Shown here piece by piece: positions 10,867-20,745 of a stretch of 64,000 nucleotides of DNA. Below the pieces are notes generated by a model that was given only the letters and a program-made list of their open reading frames with translations, was not told the origin of the DNA and made no database searches. Position 1 is the stretch's first letter. Each line of letters opens with the position of its first letter. The stretch is taken from contig NZ_CP048788.1 in assembly GCF_012932215.1 (NCBI RefSeq), forward strand, positions 1,364,001 to 1,428,000, read 5' to 3'. This stretch comes from Roseobacter ponti. Lineage in GTDB: Bacteria; Pseudomonadota; Alphaproteobacteria; Rhodobacterales; Rhodobacteraceae. The translations under genes were made by a program, and so were the position numbers.

Positions 10867-11150
10867 ACGATATCGGCGTTGTTCAGTGTGACCGTCACGG
10901 ACAGGTTCAGGCAGCTTATCTCTGCCAGCACCTTCTGGCCGGCCTCACGGACCGCAGCCCGCGCGGCGTGAACTGGGTGACGGACGAGAATGATGCGGTC
11001 AATGCCTGGTGCGACGGATGCGAAAGCTATCTGCTGGCCAACGGCAACGAATGGAACGACCGGACCGAGGCGCATGCGCAGATAAAACTGGTGTGCCGCA
11101 ACTGCTTTGATGACTTTGAAAGCTTCGATACACTGAAGGAAGCGAACTGA
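10863..11150 (+). CDS. Accessory nuo-operon ORF with possible zinc-binding cysteines
   Basis: 95 residues, starting at GTG 10863 within the nuoD stop (GTGA overlap). Cysteines occur near residues 9, 21, 50, 53, 79 and 82, the last four as CDGC and CRNC, which suggests a zinc-ribbon-like site; histidines lie near the first two. No family recognised. It is one of the small ORFs that interrupt nuo here, just before nuoE. Confidence 0.65.
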   Translation: MNDIGVVQCDRHGQVQAAYLCQHLLAGLTDRSPRGVNWVTDENDAVNAWCDGCESYLLANGNEWNDRTEAHAQIKLVCRNCFDDFESFDTLKEAN

Positions 11151-11152
11151 CT

Positions 11153-12241
11153 ATGCTGCGCCGACTACATGCCGATCAACCCGACACCTTCGCTTTCACG
11201 CCTGACAATATGGCCTGGGCCGAGGGACAGATCACCAAATACCCTGAAGGCCGGCAGGCCAGCGCCATTATTCCGCTTCTGTGGCGTGCCCAGGAGCAGG
11301 AGGGCTGGCTTAGCAAACCCGCTATTGAAACTGTGGCCGATATGCTGGGTCTCAGCTACATCAGGGCGCTGGAAGTGGCGACGTTTTACTTCATGTTCCA
11401 GCTGCAGCCGGTCGGGAAAATTGCGCATATTCAGGTCTGCGGGACCACGTCCTGCATGATCTGCGGCGCTGAGGATCTGGTCGCGGTCTGCAAAGAGAAA
11501 ATAGCGCCCGGCGCGCATGAGCTGTCCGCGGACGGCAATTTCTCCTGGGAAGAGGTTGAATGTCTCGGGTCCTGTTCGAACGCCCCGATGGCACAGATCG
11601 GCAAGGATTATTACGAGGATCTGACCGCTGACCGCATGGGCGAGATCATCGATGAACTGGCCGCCGGCAAGGTGCCCGTGCCAGGCCCGCAGAACGGGCG
11701 TTATGCCGCTGAGCCGCTCAAAGGTCTGACATCGCTGAAAGAATACGATAGCGGCAAGACGCAGTACAACGCTTCGGCGCAGCTTGCCGTCGATATCGGT
11801 GACACGGTGAAACGGATCGACGGCACCGAAGTGCCGCTGACGACGCCCTGGCAGACGCGCGCAAGTAAAATGTCACCGCCAAAGAATGCGGAGAAGAAAG
11901 CCGACCGCATGCGCGGCGCCTCGTCAGATAAAAGCGCCGAAGTGCAGGGCTCTGAAGCGGTTGCCAAGGGCAAGCCTGCCACAGGGTCGGTGACCGGCGA
12001 CAAACCTGAGCTTCTGAGTGAAGCGCGCAACGGTGCGCCTGATGATCTCAAAAAGATCAGCGGTGTGGGGCCCAAGCTTGAAAAAGTGCTTAATGACATC
12101 GGGGTTTATCACTTTGACCAGATCGCGTCATGGACTCCTGACGAGGTCACCTGGGCGGATCAGAACCTCGTAGGTTTTAAAGGACGTGTCAGCCGGGATA
12201 ACTGGGTGGCGCAGGCGGTAAAGCTTGCGGCGGAAAGCTAG
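11153..12241 (+). CDS. nuoE: NADH-quinone oxidoreductase subunit E with C-terminal helix-hairpin-helix-like extension
   Basis: 362 residues, about twice the size of typical NuoE. Residues 1 to about 180 form the thioredoxin-like 24-kDa domain; 2Fe-2S cluster N1a ligands are Cys96 and Cys101 (CGTTSC) and Cys137 and Cys141 (CLGSC). A polar, charged linker of about 115 residues follows, then from about residue 297 a compact module beginning [17 protein letters not shown] and ending [24 protein letters not shown] is a hairpin-type motif. The same module recurs in the next gene. The extension's role is unknown. Confidence 0.92.
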   Translation: MLRRLHADQPDTFAFTPDNMAWAEGQITKYPEGRQASAIIPLLWRAQEQEGWLSKPAIETVADMLGLSYIRALEVATFYFMFQLQPVGKIAHIQVCGTTSCMICGAEDLVAVCKEKIAPGAHELSADGNFSWEEVECLGSCSNAPMAQIGKDYYEDLTADRMGEIIDELAAGKVPVPGPQNGRYAAEPLKGLTSLKEYDSGKTQYNASAQLAVDIGDTVKRIDGTEVPLTTPWQTRASKMSPPKNAEKKADRMRGASSDKSAEVQGSEAVAKGKPATGSVTGDKPELLSEARNGAPDDLKKISGVGPKLEKVLNDIGVYHFDQIASWTPDEVTWADQNLVGFKGRVSRDNWVAQAVKLAAES

Positions 12242-12319
12242 ACGATAATTTTCCAAAGTGCGCAAAACACGGCTACACTGAAACCGTGAAGATCAGAAAA
12301 CTGCGGAGAGGATTTGAAT

Positions 12320-12925
12320 ATGGACAATAACGAAGGAATAATCGGGATGGCTCTGGGCAGCTGGCTCATCGCTCTTGCGGGCGGAGCACTTGCTGCTGTT
12401 CTGCTCTGGGTTCTTGGGGGCTGGAGCTTCATGCAGGGGGCTTTCATCGGTTTCGTTGTTTTCCTGGTGGCAGGCGGTGTGATCAGCTGGATCATGACGC
12501 GGCCATTGCCGGCACCCGGAGAGATCCGCGTCGGCACCCCTGTCTCCGACAAGCCCGCTGCGGCGGCATCTGCTGCACCGGCGACAGCCTCCGCACCGGC
12601 GGCGGCTTCAAAGCCGGCATCCGCCAAGAAAAAGGCACCGGCTAAGAAGGCTCCGGCGAAGAAAGCCGCCGCATCCTCAGACGACGGGCGGCCGTCAGGG
12701 CTCAGCGATGCGCCCCGCGCCGGCGGAGCCGATGATCTCAAGAAAATCACCGGGGTAGGGCCAAAGCTTGAAGAGACGCTGAACAGTCTTGGCATCTGGC
12801 ATTTTGATCAGGTCGCAGGCCTGACCAAAAAAGACATCGCCTGGGTGGATGAGCGGCTGCGGTTCAAAGGCCGCATCGAAAGAGACGACTGGAAAGGCCA
12901 GGCAAAAAAGCTGGCCAAAGGATAA
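12320..12925 (+). CDS. Membrane-anchored protein with Ala/Lys/Pro linker and the NuoE-type C-terminal module
   Basis: 201 residues. ATG 12320 is chosen because GGAGAGGA ends 7 bases upstream; a TTG two codons earlier is too close to it. Two hydrophobic helices (about residues 11-30 and 37-56) are followed by a low-complexity linker rich in AAA, KKAPAKK and similar, then from about residue 138 DDLKKITGVGPKLEETL through FKGRIERDDWKGQAKKLAKG. That module is clearly paralogous to the NuoE tail. Function unknown; the architecture suggests a membrane tether presenting the module to the cytoplasm near complex I. Confidence 0.8.
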   Translation: MDNNEGIIGMALGSWLIALAGGALAAVLLWVLGGWSFMQGAFIGFVVFLVAGGVISWIMTRPLPAPGEIRVGTPVSDKPAAAASAAPATASAPAAASKPASAKKKAPAKKAPAKKAAASSDDGRPSGLSDAPRAGGADDLKKITGVGPKLEETLNSLGIWHFDQVAGLTKKDIAWVDERLRFKGRIERDDWKGQAKKLAKG

Positions 12926-12963
12926 CAGAGACGCCCGCGGCGCGCGCTGCGGAGTGAATGTAA

Positions 12964-13233
12964 ATGATCGGGGGCAAGTCCGGGATGACGGCGCAGAACG
13001 AGAGCACCGAAGAGCGCGAGCGCGCGCTGGCGAGCAAAGGCCGGATGGTCAGCCTCGTCATTGTGGGCACGATGGTGCTCTGGATGCTCTCGCTTTGGCT
13101 GGGACCGATGCTCGGGCTGCCCGGACGCTATGCCTTTCTGTTTGATTTTGCGGCACTTGCGGGGCTCGTCTGGGCCCTGGTGGTGTCTTTACAATTACGG
13201 CGTGCGCGCAAAGACGCGCAGGCAAAGAGGTAA
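12964..13233 (+). CDS. DUF5337-like two-helix membrane protein
   Basis: 89 residues. A short charged N-terminus (ESTEERERALASKGR) is followed by two hydrophobic helices (about residues 28-47 and 54-76) and a basic tail RRARKDAQAKR. It matches my memory of the DUF5337 proteins that sit between nuoE and nuoF in Rhodobacteraceae. ATG 12964 has a GGAG about 9 bases upstream; an internal ATG at 12985 is an alternative start. Function unknown. Confidence 0.75.
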   Translation: MIGGKSGMTAQNESTEERERALASKGRMVSLVIVGTMVLWMLSLWLGPMLGLPGRYAFLFDFAALAGLVWALVVSLQLRRARKDAQAKR

Positions 13234-13245
13234 AAGGGGAGCTTC

Positions 13246-14541
13246 ATGCTTCAGGACAAGGACCGCATCTTTACCAATATTTACGGGATGCATGATCGCA
13301 CGCTGAAAGGCGCGCAGCAGCGCGGCCATTGGGACGGCACGGCCGGGCTCCTCGAAAAGGGCAGCGCCTGGATCGTCGACACGATGAAGGCCTCGGGCCT
13401 GCGCGGACGCGGCGGGGCGGGATTTCCGACGGGGCTCAAGTGGTCGTTCATGCCAAAGGAAAGCGATGGTCGTCCATCCTATCTGGTGGTCAATGCCGAC
13501 GAATCCGAGCCCGGCACCTGCAAAGACCGCGAGATCATGCGGCACGACCCGCACACACTGATCGAGGGTTGTCTGATCGCCAGCTTCGCGATGCAGGCGC
13601 ATGCCTGCTACATCTACATTCGTGGCGAATATATCCGTGAGAAAGAGGCCCTGCAGAATGCCATCGACGAGGCCTATGAAGCCGGTCTGATCGGTAAAGA
13701 TGCCTGTGGCTCAGGCTGGGATTTCGATCTCTACCTGGTGCATGGTGCAGGCGCTTATATCTGCGGCGAGGAAACCGCGCTGCTGGAAAGCCTTGAGGGC
13801 AAAAAGGGCATGCCGCGGATGAAGCCGCCGTTTCCCGCCGGCGCCGGTCTTTACGGCTGCCCGACGACGGTCAACAATGTGGAATCGATTGCGGTTGTGC
13901 CGACGATCCTGCGCCGCGGACCGGAATGGTTTTCCTCTTTCGGGCGCCCCAACAATGCCGGCACCAAGCTCTTCGCGATCAGCGGACATGTGAACAACCC
14001 CTGTGTCGTGGAAGAGGCGATGTCGATCCCGTTCCACGAGCTGATTGAGAAACACTGCGGCGGGATCCGCGGCGGCTGGGATAATCTCAAGGCGGTGATC
14101 CCGGGCGGTTCGTCCGTGCCGATGATCCCCGGCAGGCAGATGAAAGACGCGATCATGGATTTCGACTATCTGCGCGAGCAACGCTCCGGTCTTGGCACGG
14201 CTGCGGTGATTGTGATGGATAACTCTACCGATGTGATCAAGGCGATCTGGCGCCTGAGCAAATTTTACAAACACGAAAGCTGTGGCCAGTGCACGCCCTG
14301 CCGCGAAGGCACCGGCTGGATGATGCGGGTAATGGACCGTCTGGTGACAGGCGAGGCAGAGCCCGAAGAGATCGACATGCTGCTTGATGTGACAAAGCAG
14401 GTGGAGGGGCATACGATCTGCGCCCTGGGCGATGCGGCCGCCTGGCCCATCCAGGGTCTGATACGGCACTTCCGGGATGAAATCGAGGACCGGATTAAAC
14501 ACAAACGTACCGGTCGTGTCAGCGCCGTGGCGGCGGAGTAA
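13246..14541 (+). CDS. nuoF: NADH-quinone oxidoreductase subunit F (NADH/FMN subunit)
   Basis: 431-residue 51-kDa subunit that oxidises NADH via FMN. Motifs: [18 protein letters not shown] (NADH/FMN), [15 protein letters not shown] (FMN), [19 protein letters not shown], and the 4Fe-4S cluster N3 ligands [10 protein letters not shown] plus the distal Cys in [16 protein letters not shown] 13246 lies 6 bases after AGGGGAGC. Standard length. Confidence 0.96.
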   Translation: MLQDKDRIFTNIYGMHDRTLKGAQQRGHWDGTAGLLEKGSAWIVDTMKASGLRGRGGAGFPTGLKWSFMPKESDGRPSYLVVNADESEPGTCKDREIMRHDPHTLIEGCLIASFAMQAHACYIYIRGEYIREKEALQNAIDEAYEAGLIGKDACGSGWDFDLYLVHGAGAYICGEETALLESLEGKKGMPRMKPPFPAGAGLYGCPTTVNNVESIAVVPTILRRGPEWFSSFGRPNNAGTKLFAISGHVNNPCVVEEAMSIPFHELIEKHCGGIRGGWDNLKAVIPGGSSVPMIPGRQMKDAIMDFDYLREQRSGLGTAAVIVMDNSTDVIKAIWRLSKFYKHESCGQCTPCREGTGWMMRVMDRLVTGEAEPEEIDMLLDVTKQVEGHTICALGDAAAWPIQGLIRHFRDEIEDRIKHKRTGRVSAVAAE

Positions 14542-14557
14542 ACGGGGCAGGGTGCGC

Positions 14558-14998
14558 ATGATTTCCGGGGGCAAAACTGCGATGGGGCTGGTGCTGACTG
14601 CGCCGCTTGCAGCCTGTGCGGCACCTGCGGCACAGAGCACAGGCGCGCCGGTGGCAGTCAGCCGTGATCTGAGCGTGGCGGCACAGTCTTTCGTCGGCGA
14701 CGCAGGGGTGGCGAGCTATTACGTCAGCACCTGTTTCGGCCGGGGCGTCACATGGAAATCCGGCACCAGTACCGAGACCAGCAAACAGTTCTTTGATCAG
14801 CTTGAAGCGCAGGGCCACACGCCCGAGGCGATCAATGCCGCTGTTGCCGGAATTAACCGGGCCGATGTGGAAACCGCGACCGCGCGGCATCTGTCCCAAC
14901 GCGGCGTGTCACCCGATAACGTCCCGGCGATCTGTGCTGCGGCCAGAGATGAAATCGCAGAAGGCACAGGTGCCGGCAGACTGATGAAGGCGGGCTGA
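14558..14998 (+). CDS. Small lipoprotein, DUF5333-like, in the nuo operon
   Basis: 146 residues. The N-terminal hydrophobic segment ends with the lipobox LAAC (Cys about residue 22), so it is probably lipid-anchored. The mature part contains a helix-rich region and CAAARDEIAEGTGAGRLMK near the end, which parallels CALGREEISRGSAIGALLR in the gene at 15950; the two look like diverged copies. Start ATG 14558 (a GTG two codons earlier is possible). It abuts the next gene with an overlapping TGATG. Function unknown. Confidence 0.68.
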   Translation: MISGGKTAMGLVLTAPLAACAAPAAQSTGAPVAVSRDLSVAAQSFVGDAGVASYYVSTCFGRGVTWKSGTSTETSKQFFDQLEAQGHTPEAINAAVAGINRADVETATARHLSQRGVSPDNVPAICAAARDEIAEGTGAGRLMKAG

Positions 14999-15495
14999 TG
15001 ACAAAAGACTATCACCTCGCAGAGCTGAATGTGGGCCGGCTGATCGCGGATGTCGACGACCCGCGGGTGACGGAATTCATGGATAATCTCGACCGGATCA
15101 ATGGTCTTGGCAAGCGCATGCCGGGGTTCGTGTGGATGATGGAAGGATCGGGCGAACCCGGTACCGGCAATACGGATGCCAAAATAGATGGTGATCCGCG
15201 GTACGTGTCGAACCTGACCGTCTGGGAAAACGCACATACGCTGGAACAGTTCGTCTGGGGCACAATCCATAAACAGTTCTATGAGCGCCGCGAGGAATGG
15301 TTTGAAGTGCTTGGCCAGATGCATTTCGTGATGTGGTGGGTGCCGAAAGGGCACCGCCCGACACTGGATGAAGCGCTGGCACGGCTTGATCATCTCAAAT
15401 CACACGGCGACAGCGATCATGCTTTTGGCTGGTCCTGGCTGAAAGATGCGGAAAAATGGAAAGAGCACCGGTGCGCACCGGTGGCAGCAGAATGA
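14998..15495 (+). CDS. DUF3291 domain protein
   Basis: 165 residues; begins YHLAELNVGRLIADVDDPRVTEF and includes VSNLTVWENAHTLEQFVWGT and FVMWWVPKGHRPTLDEALARL, the characteristic pattern of DUF3291 (an ABM-like alpha/beta barrel family, as I recall). Soluble. The start shares bases with the previous stop, and its stop overlaps the next start. It is a repeated guest of alphaproteobacterial nuo operons; function unknown. Confidence 0.78.
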   Translation: MTKDYHLAELNVGRLIADVDDPRVTEFMDNLDRINGLGKRMPGFVWMMEGSGEPGTGNTDAKIDGDPRYVSNLTVWENAHTLEQFVWGTIHKQFYERREEWFEVLGQMHFVMWWVPKGHRPTLDEALARLDHLKSHGDSDHAFGWSWLKDAEKWKEHRCAPVAAE

Positions 15496-15827
15496 GACCT
15501 ATGAAGACAGTAACACTGGCCCTGTTGGCCGCTGCCCTGATCGTGACCGGTTGTGGCCAGGACGAAGATCAGCTCAGTTTTGACGGGCAGTTCTACCGGG
15601 CCAAGCTCAAAAAGGAAGGCGAACGGCACCAGTTCCGCGTGACCGCGCGCCCGGTGTCGGCCTCTGTCGACGGGGCCCGCGAGGCCGCCCGTTACGAGGC
15701 GATCCGGTTCTGTGTAACCGAATACGGCAGCTCTGACATCATCTGGACAACCAGTCCCGATGCGCCCGCCGATCAACTGCCGGTGGCCGATGATACGCTT
15801 GTTCTGACGGGGGAATGCCCGCTTTGA
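15492..15827 (+). CDS. Predicted small lipoprotein in the nuo operon
   Basis: 111 residues starting at ATG 15492 (overlaps the DUF3291 stop); a second ATG three codons on is possible. Hydrophobic leader with lipobox IVTGC (Cys about residue 21), then a short beta-rich region (FYRAKLKKEGERHQFRVTARP) and two cysteines that could form a disulfide. No known family recognised. Probably periplasmic face of the inner membrane or outer membrane. Confidence 0.62.
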   Translation: MRPMKTVTLALLAAALIVTGCGQDEDQLSFDGQFYRAKLKKEGERHQFRVTARPVSASVDGAREAARYEAIRFCVTEYGSSDIIWTTSPDAPADQLPVADDTLVLTGECPL

Positions 15828-15949
15828 ACCGGTTTCCGTCATATCTCTCCGGGGGGCGCTGTTATTGCATAGCAGTGGCACCCGCTCCCATCTGCGGAGT
15901 TCACCTGCGGTCTGCATCCGCCGGTGTCTCAACAGACAGGAGAGACATA

Positions 15950-16351
15950 ATGACCAGACTGATACTGAGCGCCGCTGTAATGCTGAGCCTCGCCACATCT
16001 GCAAGCGCAAAACCTGCGCTGCGGGACGTGCCCGAGATCGACAACGGGCTTTTCACCGTAGGGCTGGCGGATCAGATACGCAAAAACTGCCCCGACATTT
16101 CCGCGCGGTTTTTCCGGGCGCTTTCATATCTGAAGGGGCTGGAGAACGAGGCGCGCGATCGGGGCTATACGGAAGCCGAGGTCGAAGCGCATCTCGATTC
16201 AGATGCGGAAAAAGACAGACTGCGTGCACGGGCGCGCGACTACATGAAGACCCGCGGACACGGGCAGGACCAGCAGGGCTACTGCGCTCTGGGTCGCGAG
16301 GAAATCTCGCGGGGCTCTGCCATCGGTGCGCTCCTGCGTGCAACGAATTAA
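15950..16351 (+). CDS. DUF5333-like exported protein
   Basis: 133 residues with a Sec signal (hydrophobic core VMLSLATSASA, likely cleavage after ASA near residue 20). The mature part is helical, with two cysteines (CPDIS and YCALGREEI) spaced for a disulfide. ATG 15950 follows CAGGAGAGACATA, a strong ribosome-binding site. A 122-bp gap separates it from the previous ORF. Similar C-terminal pattern to the lipoprotein at 14558. Function unknown; it lies directly before nuoG. Confidence 0.68.
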   Translation: MTRLILSAAVMLSLATSASAKPALRDVPEIDNGLFTVGLADQIRKNCPDISARFFRALSYLKGLENEARDRGYTEAEVEAHLDSDAEKDRLRARARDYMKTRGHGQDQQGYCALGREEISRGSAIGALLRATN

Positions 16352-16396
16352 CAGGCGGCCGTTCTCAGGGACAGCCGGGAGACAAAGGTAAGTGAT

Positions 16397-18409
16397 ATGA
16401 ACGATCTGCGTAAGATCATTATCGACGGCAAAGAGATCGAGGCCGAAGGGGCGCTGACCCTCATCCAGGCCTGTGAGCAGGCGGGCATCGAGATTCCGCG
16501 GTTTTGCTACCACGAACGACTGACCATCGCGGGCAACTGCCGGATGTGTCTTGTTGAGGTCGTGGGCGGCCCGCCCAAACCGGCGGCCTCCTGTGCGATG
16601 CAGGTCAAAGACCTGCGTCCCGGGCCCGAAGGCCAGCCGCCGGTGGTCAAAACCAACTCTCCGATGGTCAAAAAGGCCCGTGAGGGGGTGATGGAGTTCC
16701 TGCTCATCAACCATCCGCTTGACTGCCCTATCTGTGATCAGGGCGGCGAGTGCGATCTGCAGGACCAGGCGATGGCCTACGGCGTGGATTTCTCGCGCTA
16801 CCGCGAGCCCAAGCGGGCTACCGAAGATCTCGATCTCGGCCCGCTGGTCGAAACCCACATGACGCGCTGCATTTCCTGCACGCGCTGTGTGCGATTCACC
16901 ACAGAGGTCGCGGGCATTCATCAGATGGGCCAGACGGGCCGGGGCGAGGACGCGGAAATCACCAGCTATCTCGGTCAGACGCTCGACAGCAACCTGCAGG
17001 GCAATATCATCGATCTCTGCCCGGTTGGTGCTTTGGTTTCAAAGCCTTACGCCTTTACCGCCCGCCCCTGGGAGCTTACGAAAACCGAAAGCATCGACGT
17101 GATGGATGCGCTCGGGTCCAACATCCGCGTGGATACCAAAGGCCGTGAAGTCATGCGCTTTCTGCCGCGCAACCACGACGGGGTGAACGAGGAATGGATC
17201 TCTGACAAGACGCGCTTTGTCTGGGACGGTCTGCGCCGCCAGCGGCTCGACAAACCTTTCATTCGCGAAAACGGCAAGCTGCGCCCGGCCACCTGGCCCG
17301 AAGCGCTCGCCGCTGCCGCTGCCGCCATGGAAGGCAAATCCGTGGCCGGTCTGGTAGGCGATCTGGTGCCGGTCGAGGCCGCTTACGCACTGAAACAGTT
17401 CATCGAAAGCAAAGGCGGCGTCGTGGAATGCCGCACCGATGGCGCGTATCTGCCGGCGGACAATCGTGCGGCATATGTGGGCACGGCAAGCATTGAGGAT
17501 ATAGATGACAGCAGATCGGTCCTGATCATCGGTGCTGATCCGGCCATTGAGGCTCCGGTGCTGAATGCGCGCATCCGCAAAGCATGGACGAAGGGCGCGT
17601 CGGTGGGGCTGGTCGGTCCGCAGGTGGATCTGACTTTCGAATACGAACACATCGGTACGGACCGTGCGGCGCTTAAGAAAGCCGCCTCCGGTGCCGGTGA
17701 TATGAAGGATAAAAACGGCATCGTGATTGTCGGCACGGGCGCTCTGCGTGGGTCTGACGGTGCTGCTGTCCTCGCGCAGGCGCAGGCGATCTGTGCGGCG
17801 TCCGGTGCGAAACTGCTGGTGCTGCATACTGCGGCGTCGCGTGTCGGGGCGCTTGATATCGGCGCTGTGAATGACGGCGGCATGGCGGCGATCGCCAAAG
17901 CGGACGTGATTTATAACCTCGGAGCGGACGAGATCGAAATCGAGGCGGGGCCCTTCGTGATCTACCAGGGCAGCCACGGTGATCGGGGCGCGCATCGTGC
18001 AGACATCATCCTGCCGGGTGCCGCTTATACCGAAGAACCGGGTCTTTTCGTCAATACTGAAGGGCGGCCGCAGCTTGCGCTCCGCTCGGGCTTCGCACCC
18101 GGTCAGGCCAAGGAAAACTGGGCCATCCTGCGCGCGCTTTCGGCGGAGGCCGGTGCTCAGCTGCCGTTTGACAGTATCGCGCAGCTGCGCCAGGCGCTGA
18201 TCGAGCAGGTCCCGCATCTGGGGCGGGTCGACGAGGTGCCGGAAAATGAAGGTCCGCAGCTCGACAAGGGCGCGCTCTCGGATGGCGCTTTTGAGCCTGC
18301 GATCACGGATTTCTGGCTCAGCAATCCGATTGCGCGCGCCTCTGAGCTGATGGCGGAACTTTCCGCCAACGCCCGCGCACGCAAAGACAAGGCGATGGCC
18401 GCCGAATGA
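16397..18409 (+). CDS. nuoG: NADH-quinone oxidoreductase subunit G
   Basis: 670-residue 75-kDa subunit, the alphaproteobacterial/mitochondrial short form (E. coli NuoG is about 900). N-terminal 2Fe-2S domain with Cys37, Cys48, Cys51 and Cys66; [17 protein letters not shown] gives the His/Cys ligands of N5; [14 protein letters not shown] and the following Cys (DLCPVGAL) give N4. The C-terminal molybdopterin-oxidoreductase-like part has lost cofactor function, as in all NuoG. Overlaps the next small ORF by 4 bases. Confidence 0.95.
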   Translation: MNDLRKIIIDGKEIEAEGALTLIQACEQAGIEIPRFCYHERLTIAGNCRMCLVEVVGGPPKPAASCAMQVKDLRPGPEGQPPVVKTNSPMVKKAREGVMEFLLINHPLDCPICDQGGECDLQDQAMAYGVDFSRYREPKRATEDLDLGPLVETHMTRCISCTRCVRFTTEVAGIHQMGQTGRGEDAEITSYLGQTLDSNLQGNIIDLCPVGALVSKPYAFTARPWELTKTESIDVMDALGSNIRVDTKGREVMRFLPRNHDGVNEEWISDKTRFVWDGLRRQRLDKPFIRENGKLRPATWPEALAAAAAAMEGKSVAGLVGDLVPVEAAYALKQFIESKGGVVECRTDGAYLPADNRAAYVGTASIEDIDDSRSVLIIGADPAIEAPVLNARIRKAWTKGASVGLVGPQVDLTFEYEHIGTDRAALKKAASGAGDMKDKNGIVIVGTGALRGSDGAAVLAQAQAICAASGAKLLVLHTAASRVGALDIGAVNDGGMAAIAKADVIYNLGADEIEIEAGPFVIYQGSHGDRGAHRADIILPGAAYTEEPGLFVNTEGRPQLALRSGFAPGQAKENWAILRALSAEAGAQLPFDSIAQLRQALIEQVPHLGRVDEVPENEGPQLDKGALSDGAFEPAITDFWLSNPIARASELMAELSANARARKDKAMAAE

Positions 18410-18789
18410 GGCAGATCGTCCTCATATCCATTCCGGCACTTGCGGCCTGCGCGCCGCAGGCACCGGTGGCTGATGACTTCATCCCCGACTATCTGGGGGT
18501 GCAGACCACAGCGCTGGGAGAGGATCTGGTTCAGTTCAATGTCTCGATGACCAAGGCACAGAGTCGCCTTGATGTGCAAAGATATGCCGAATGTGCCGCC
18601 GCACATTATACAGTGGTGCGGGGATACGGGTTTACGCGGCATTTGCGGACAATTGTGACCGAAGAGGGTGGCGTGTGGGCGGCAGATGCTGTTTACACCA
18701 TCTCGCCGACCCTGCCTGACGGGCTTGCTGTGATTGACGCTGAAGTCACCGCGCAGGCCTGCATGGAAGCTGGAATACCGACGGTGTGA
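18406..18789 (+). CDS. Predicted lipoprotein between nuoG and nuoH
   Basis: 127 residues; a short hydrophobic leader with lipobox PALAAC (Cys about residue 15). The remainder is mostly beta strand and polar, with a second pair of cysteines ([13 protein letters not shown]). ATGA overlap with nuoG, 6 bp before nuoH. I do not recognise the family. It belongs with the other predicted exported proteins inside this operon, although complex I has no periplasmic arm in bacteria. Confidence 0.62.
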   Translation: MRQIVLISIPALAACAPQAPVADDFIPDYLGVQTTALGEDLVQFNVSMTKAQSRLDVQRYAECAAAHYTVVRGYGFTRHLRTIVTEEGGVWAADAVYTISPTLPDGLAVIDAEVTAQACMEAGIPTV

Positions 18790-18795
18790 GGACTT

Positions 18796-19833
18796 ATGGC
18801 TGACTTCTTTACCACTCCTGGCGGCATCGCTGTCCTGATCCTGGCACAGGTGCTCGCGGTCGTGGCCTTTGTGATGATCTCACTGCTGTTTCTGGTCTAT
18901 GGCGACCGTAAAATCTGGGCGGCGGTGCAGATGCGGCGCGGTCCCAACGTGGTGGGGACCTTCGGTCTGCTGCAGACGGTGGCCGACGCGCTGAAATACG
19001 TGGTTAAAGAGGTCGTTGTACCGGCGGGCGCGGACCGTACCGTGTTCATGCTGGCACCGATGACGTCCTTCGTGCTGGCGATGATCGCCTGGGCGGTGAT
19101 CCCGTTCAACGACGGCTGGGTGCTCTCTGATATCAACGTGGCGATCCTTTTTGTCTTCGCGGTCTCCTCACTTGAGGTCTACGGCGTGATCATGGGCGGC
19201 TGGGCGTCGAACTCCAAATACCCCTTCCTCGGCTCGCTGCGCTCGGCGGCACAGATGATATCTTATGAGGTCTCGCTGGGTCTGATCATCATCGGTGTGA
19301 TCATTTCCACCGGCTCGATGAATTTCGGCGGTATCGTGGCCGCACAGGATGGCGCCTACGGATTTTTCAGCTGGTACTGGCTGCCGCACTTCCCGATGGT
19401 TTTCCTTTTCTTCATCAGCTGTCTGGCGGAAACCAACCGCCCGCCGTTTGACCTTCCGGAAGCGGAATCCGAACTGGTGGCTGGCTATCAGGTGGAGTAT
19501 TCCTCGACGCCGTTCCTGCTCTTTATGGCCGGCGAATACATCGCAATTTTCCTGATGTGCGCGCTCACCTCGCTGCTCTTCTTCGGTGGCTGGCTGTCGC
19601 CCATTCCCGGTCTGCCTGATGGCGTGATCTGGATGATCCTGAAGATGGCATTCTTCTTCTTCCTTTTCGCGATGGTTAAGGCCATCACGCCGCGCTACCG
19701 CTATGATCAGCTGATGCGTCTGGGCTGGAAAGTGTTTCTGCCGTTCAGCCTCGCCTGGGTGGTCTTCGTGGCCTTTGCTGCAAAATTCGACTGGTTCTGG
19801 GGGGCATACGCCCGCTGGGCCGTGGGAGGCTGA
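18796..19833 (+). CDS. nuoH: NADH-quinone oxidoreductase subunit H
   Basis: 345 residues, eight or so hydrophobic helices; membrane-arm subunit that closes the quinone chamber. Signatures: [19 protein letters not shown] in the first loop and [20 protein letters not shown], the conserved acidic loop facing the quinone site. The normal length and lack of insertions make the call secure. Only 1 bp separates its stop from the nuoI start. Confidence 0.96.
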   Translation: MADFFTTPGGIAVLILAQVLAVVAFVMISLLFLVYGDRKIWAAVQMRRGPNVVGTFGLLQTVADALKYVVKEVVVPAGADRTVFMLAPMTSFVLAMIAWAVIPFNDGWVLSDINVAILFVFAVSSLEVYGVIMGGWASNSKYPFLGSLRSAAQMISYEVSLGLIIIGVIISTGSMNFGGIVAAQDGAYGFFSWYWLPHFPMVFLFFISCLAETNRPPFDLPEAESELVAGYQVEYSSTPFLLFMAGEYIAIFLMCALTSLLFFGGWLSPIPGLPDGVIWMILKMAFFFFLFAMVKAITPRYRYDQLMRLGWKVFLPFSLAWVVFVAFAAKFDWFWGAYARWAVGG

Positions 19834-19834
19834 C

Positions 19835-20329
19835 ATGACACAGATCGATTATACACGCGCTGCGAAATATTTCCTGCTGCAGGACTTCTGGGGCGGCATG
19901 AAGCTGGGGCTGAAGTATTTCTTTGCGCCCAAGGCCACGCTGAATTATCCGCATGAAAAGGGCCCGCTTTCCCCACGCTTCCGCGGAGAGCATGCGTTGC
20001 GCAGGTACCCCAATGGCGAGGAACGCTGCATTGCCTGCAAACTCTGCGAGGCGATCTGCCCCGCACAGGCGATCACCATTGATGCTGAACCGCGCGAAGA
20101 CGGCAGCCGCCGCACAACGCGATACGACATCGATATGACCAAATGCATCTACTGTGGTTTCTGCCAGGAAGCCTGCCCGGTGGATGCGATCGTTGAGGGG
20201 CCGAACTTCGAGTTCTCCACCGAGACCCGCGAAGAGCTCTATTACGACAAGGACAAACTGCTCGCGAACGGCGAGCGCTGGGAAGCCGAGATTGCCCGCA
20301 ATTTGGAAATGGACGCGCCCTACCGATGA
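19835..20329 (+). CDS. nuoI: NADH-quinone oxidoreductase subunit I
   Basis: 164-residue ferredoxin-like subunit with two 4Fe-4S clusters (N6a, N6b): [16 protein letters not shown] and [19 protein letters not shown] 19835 is chosen, with GGGAGG about 7 bases upstream and the protein beginning [15 protein letters not shown] as expected; the frame extends back into nuoH without conservation. The end overlaps the next ORF by 4 bases. Confidence 0.95.
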   Translation: MTQIDYTRAAKYFLLQDFWGGMKLGLKYFFAPKATLNYPHEKGPLSPRFRGEHALRRYPNGEERCIACKLCEAICPAQAITIDAEPREDGSRRTTRYDIDMTKCIYCGFCQEACPVDAIVEGPNFEFSTETREELYYDKDKLLANGERWEAEIARNLEMDAPYR

Positions 20330-20745
20330 CGGACCCGAAGAACCCATTTGAGGGTGCAAACCCCTTTGCTGCGATGTTTGCGCAGGCGCAGGAGATGGCG
20401 AAAGCCTATCCGGCGATGGAAGCCTTCACGCCGAAGGGGTTCGAGAAGATGATGGGGACGATGCCCAAAGACATGATGGAAATGATGTTCGGCAACACGC
20501 TGAATGAAGGCGGGCTTGATGCACGTACCCGGATGCTGCTCACGCTGGCCGGGCTCACGATGCAGGGCGCGCAGAACGATTTGGCCTTTCGCCAGGCGGT
20601 ACGTCATGCGCTGGAGGCGGGCGCCACACAGCAGCATATCGTCGAGACGCTGGGGCAGATGTCGATGTTTGCCGGGCTTCCTGCGATGACCCGTGCGCTG
20701 GAACTGGCGCAGCAGGTTCTGGACGACGAAAAGGACGAAGAATGA
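20326..20745 (+). CDS. Carboxymuconolactone decarboxylase/AhpD-fold accessory protein lacking the usual cysteines
   Basis: 139 residues. Helical core [48 protein letters not shown] is typical of the CMD family. The redox CxxC of AhpD-type members is absent; there is no cysteine in the protein, so peroxidase chemistry is excluded. A Met-rich N-terminal region ([16 protein letters not shown]) precedes the core. Coupled to nuoI and nuoJ by 4-base overlaps. Function in complex I biology unknown. Confidence 0.75.
   Translation: MTDPKNPFEGANPFAAMFAQAQEMAKAYPAMEAFTPKGFEKMMGTMPKDMMEMMFGNTLNEGGLDARTRMLLTLAGLTMQGAQNDLAFRQAVRHALEAGATQQHIVETLGQMSMFAGLPAMTRALELAQQVLDDEKDEE

Noticed and set aside
17039-18217. 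392-codon minus-strand frame opposite nuoG
   Set aside because: Shadow of nuoG; no recognisable protein.
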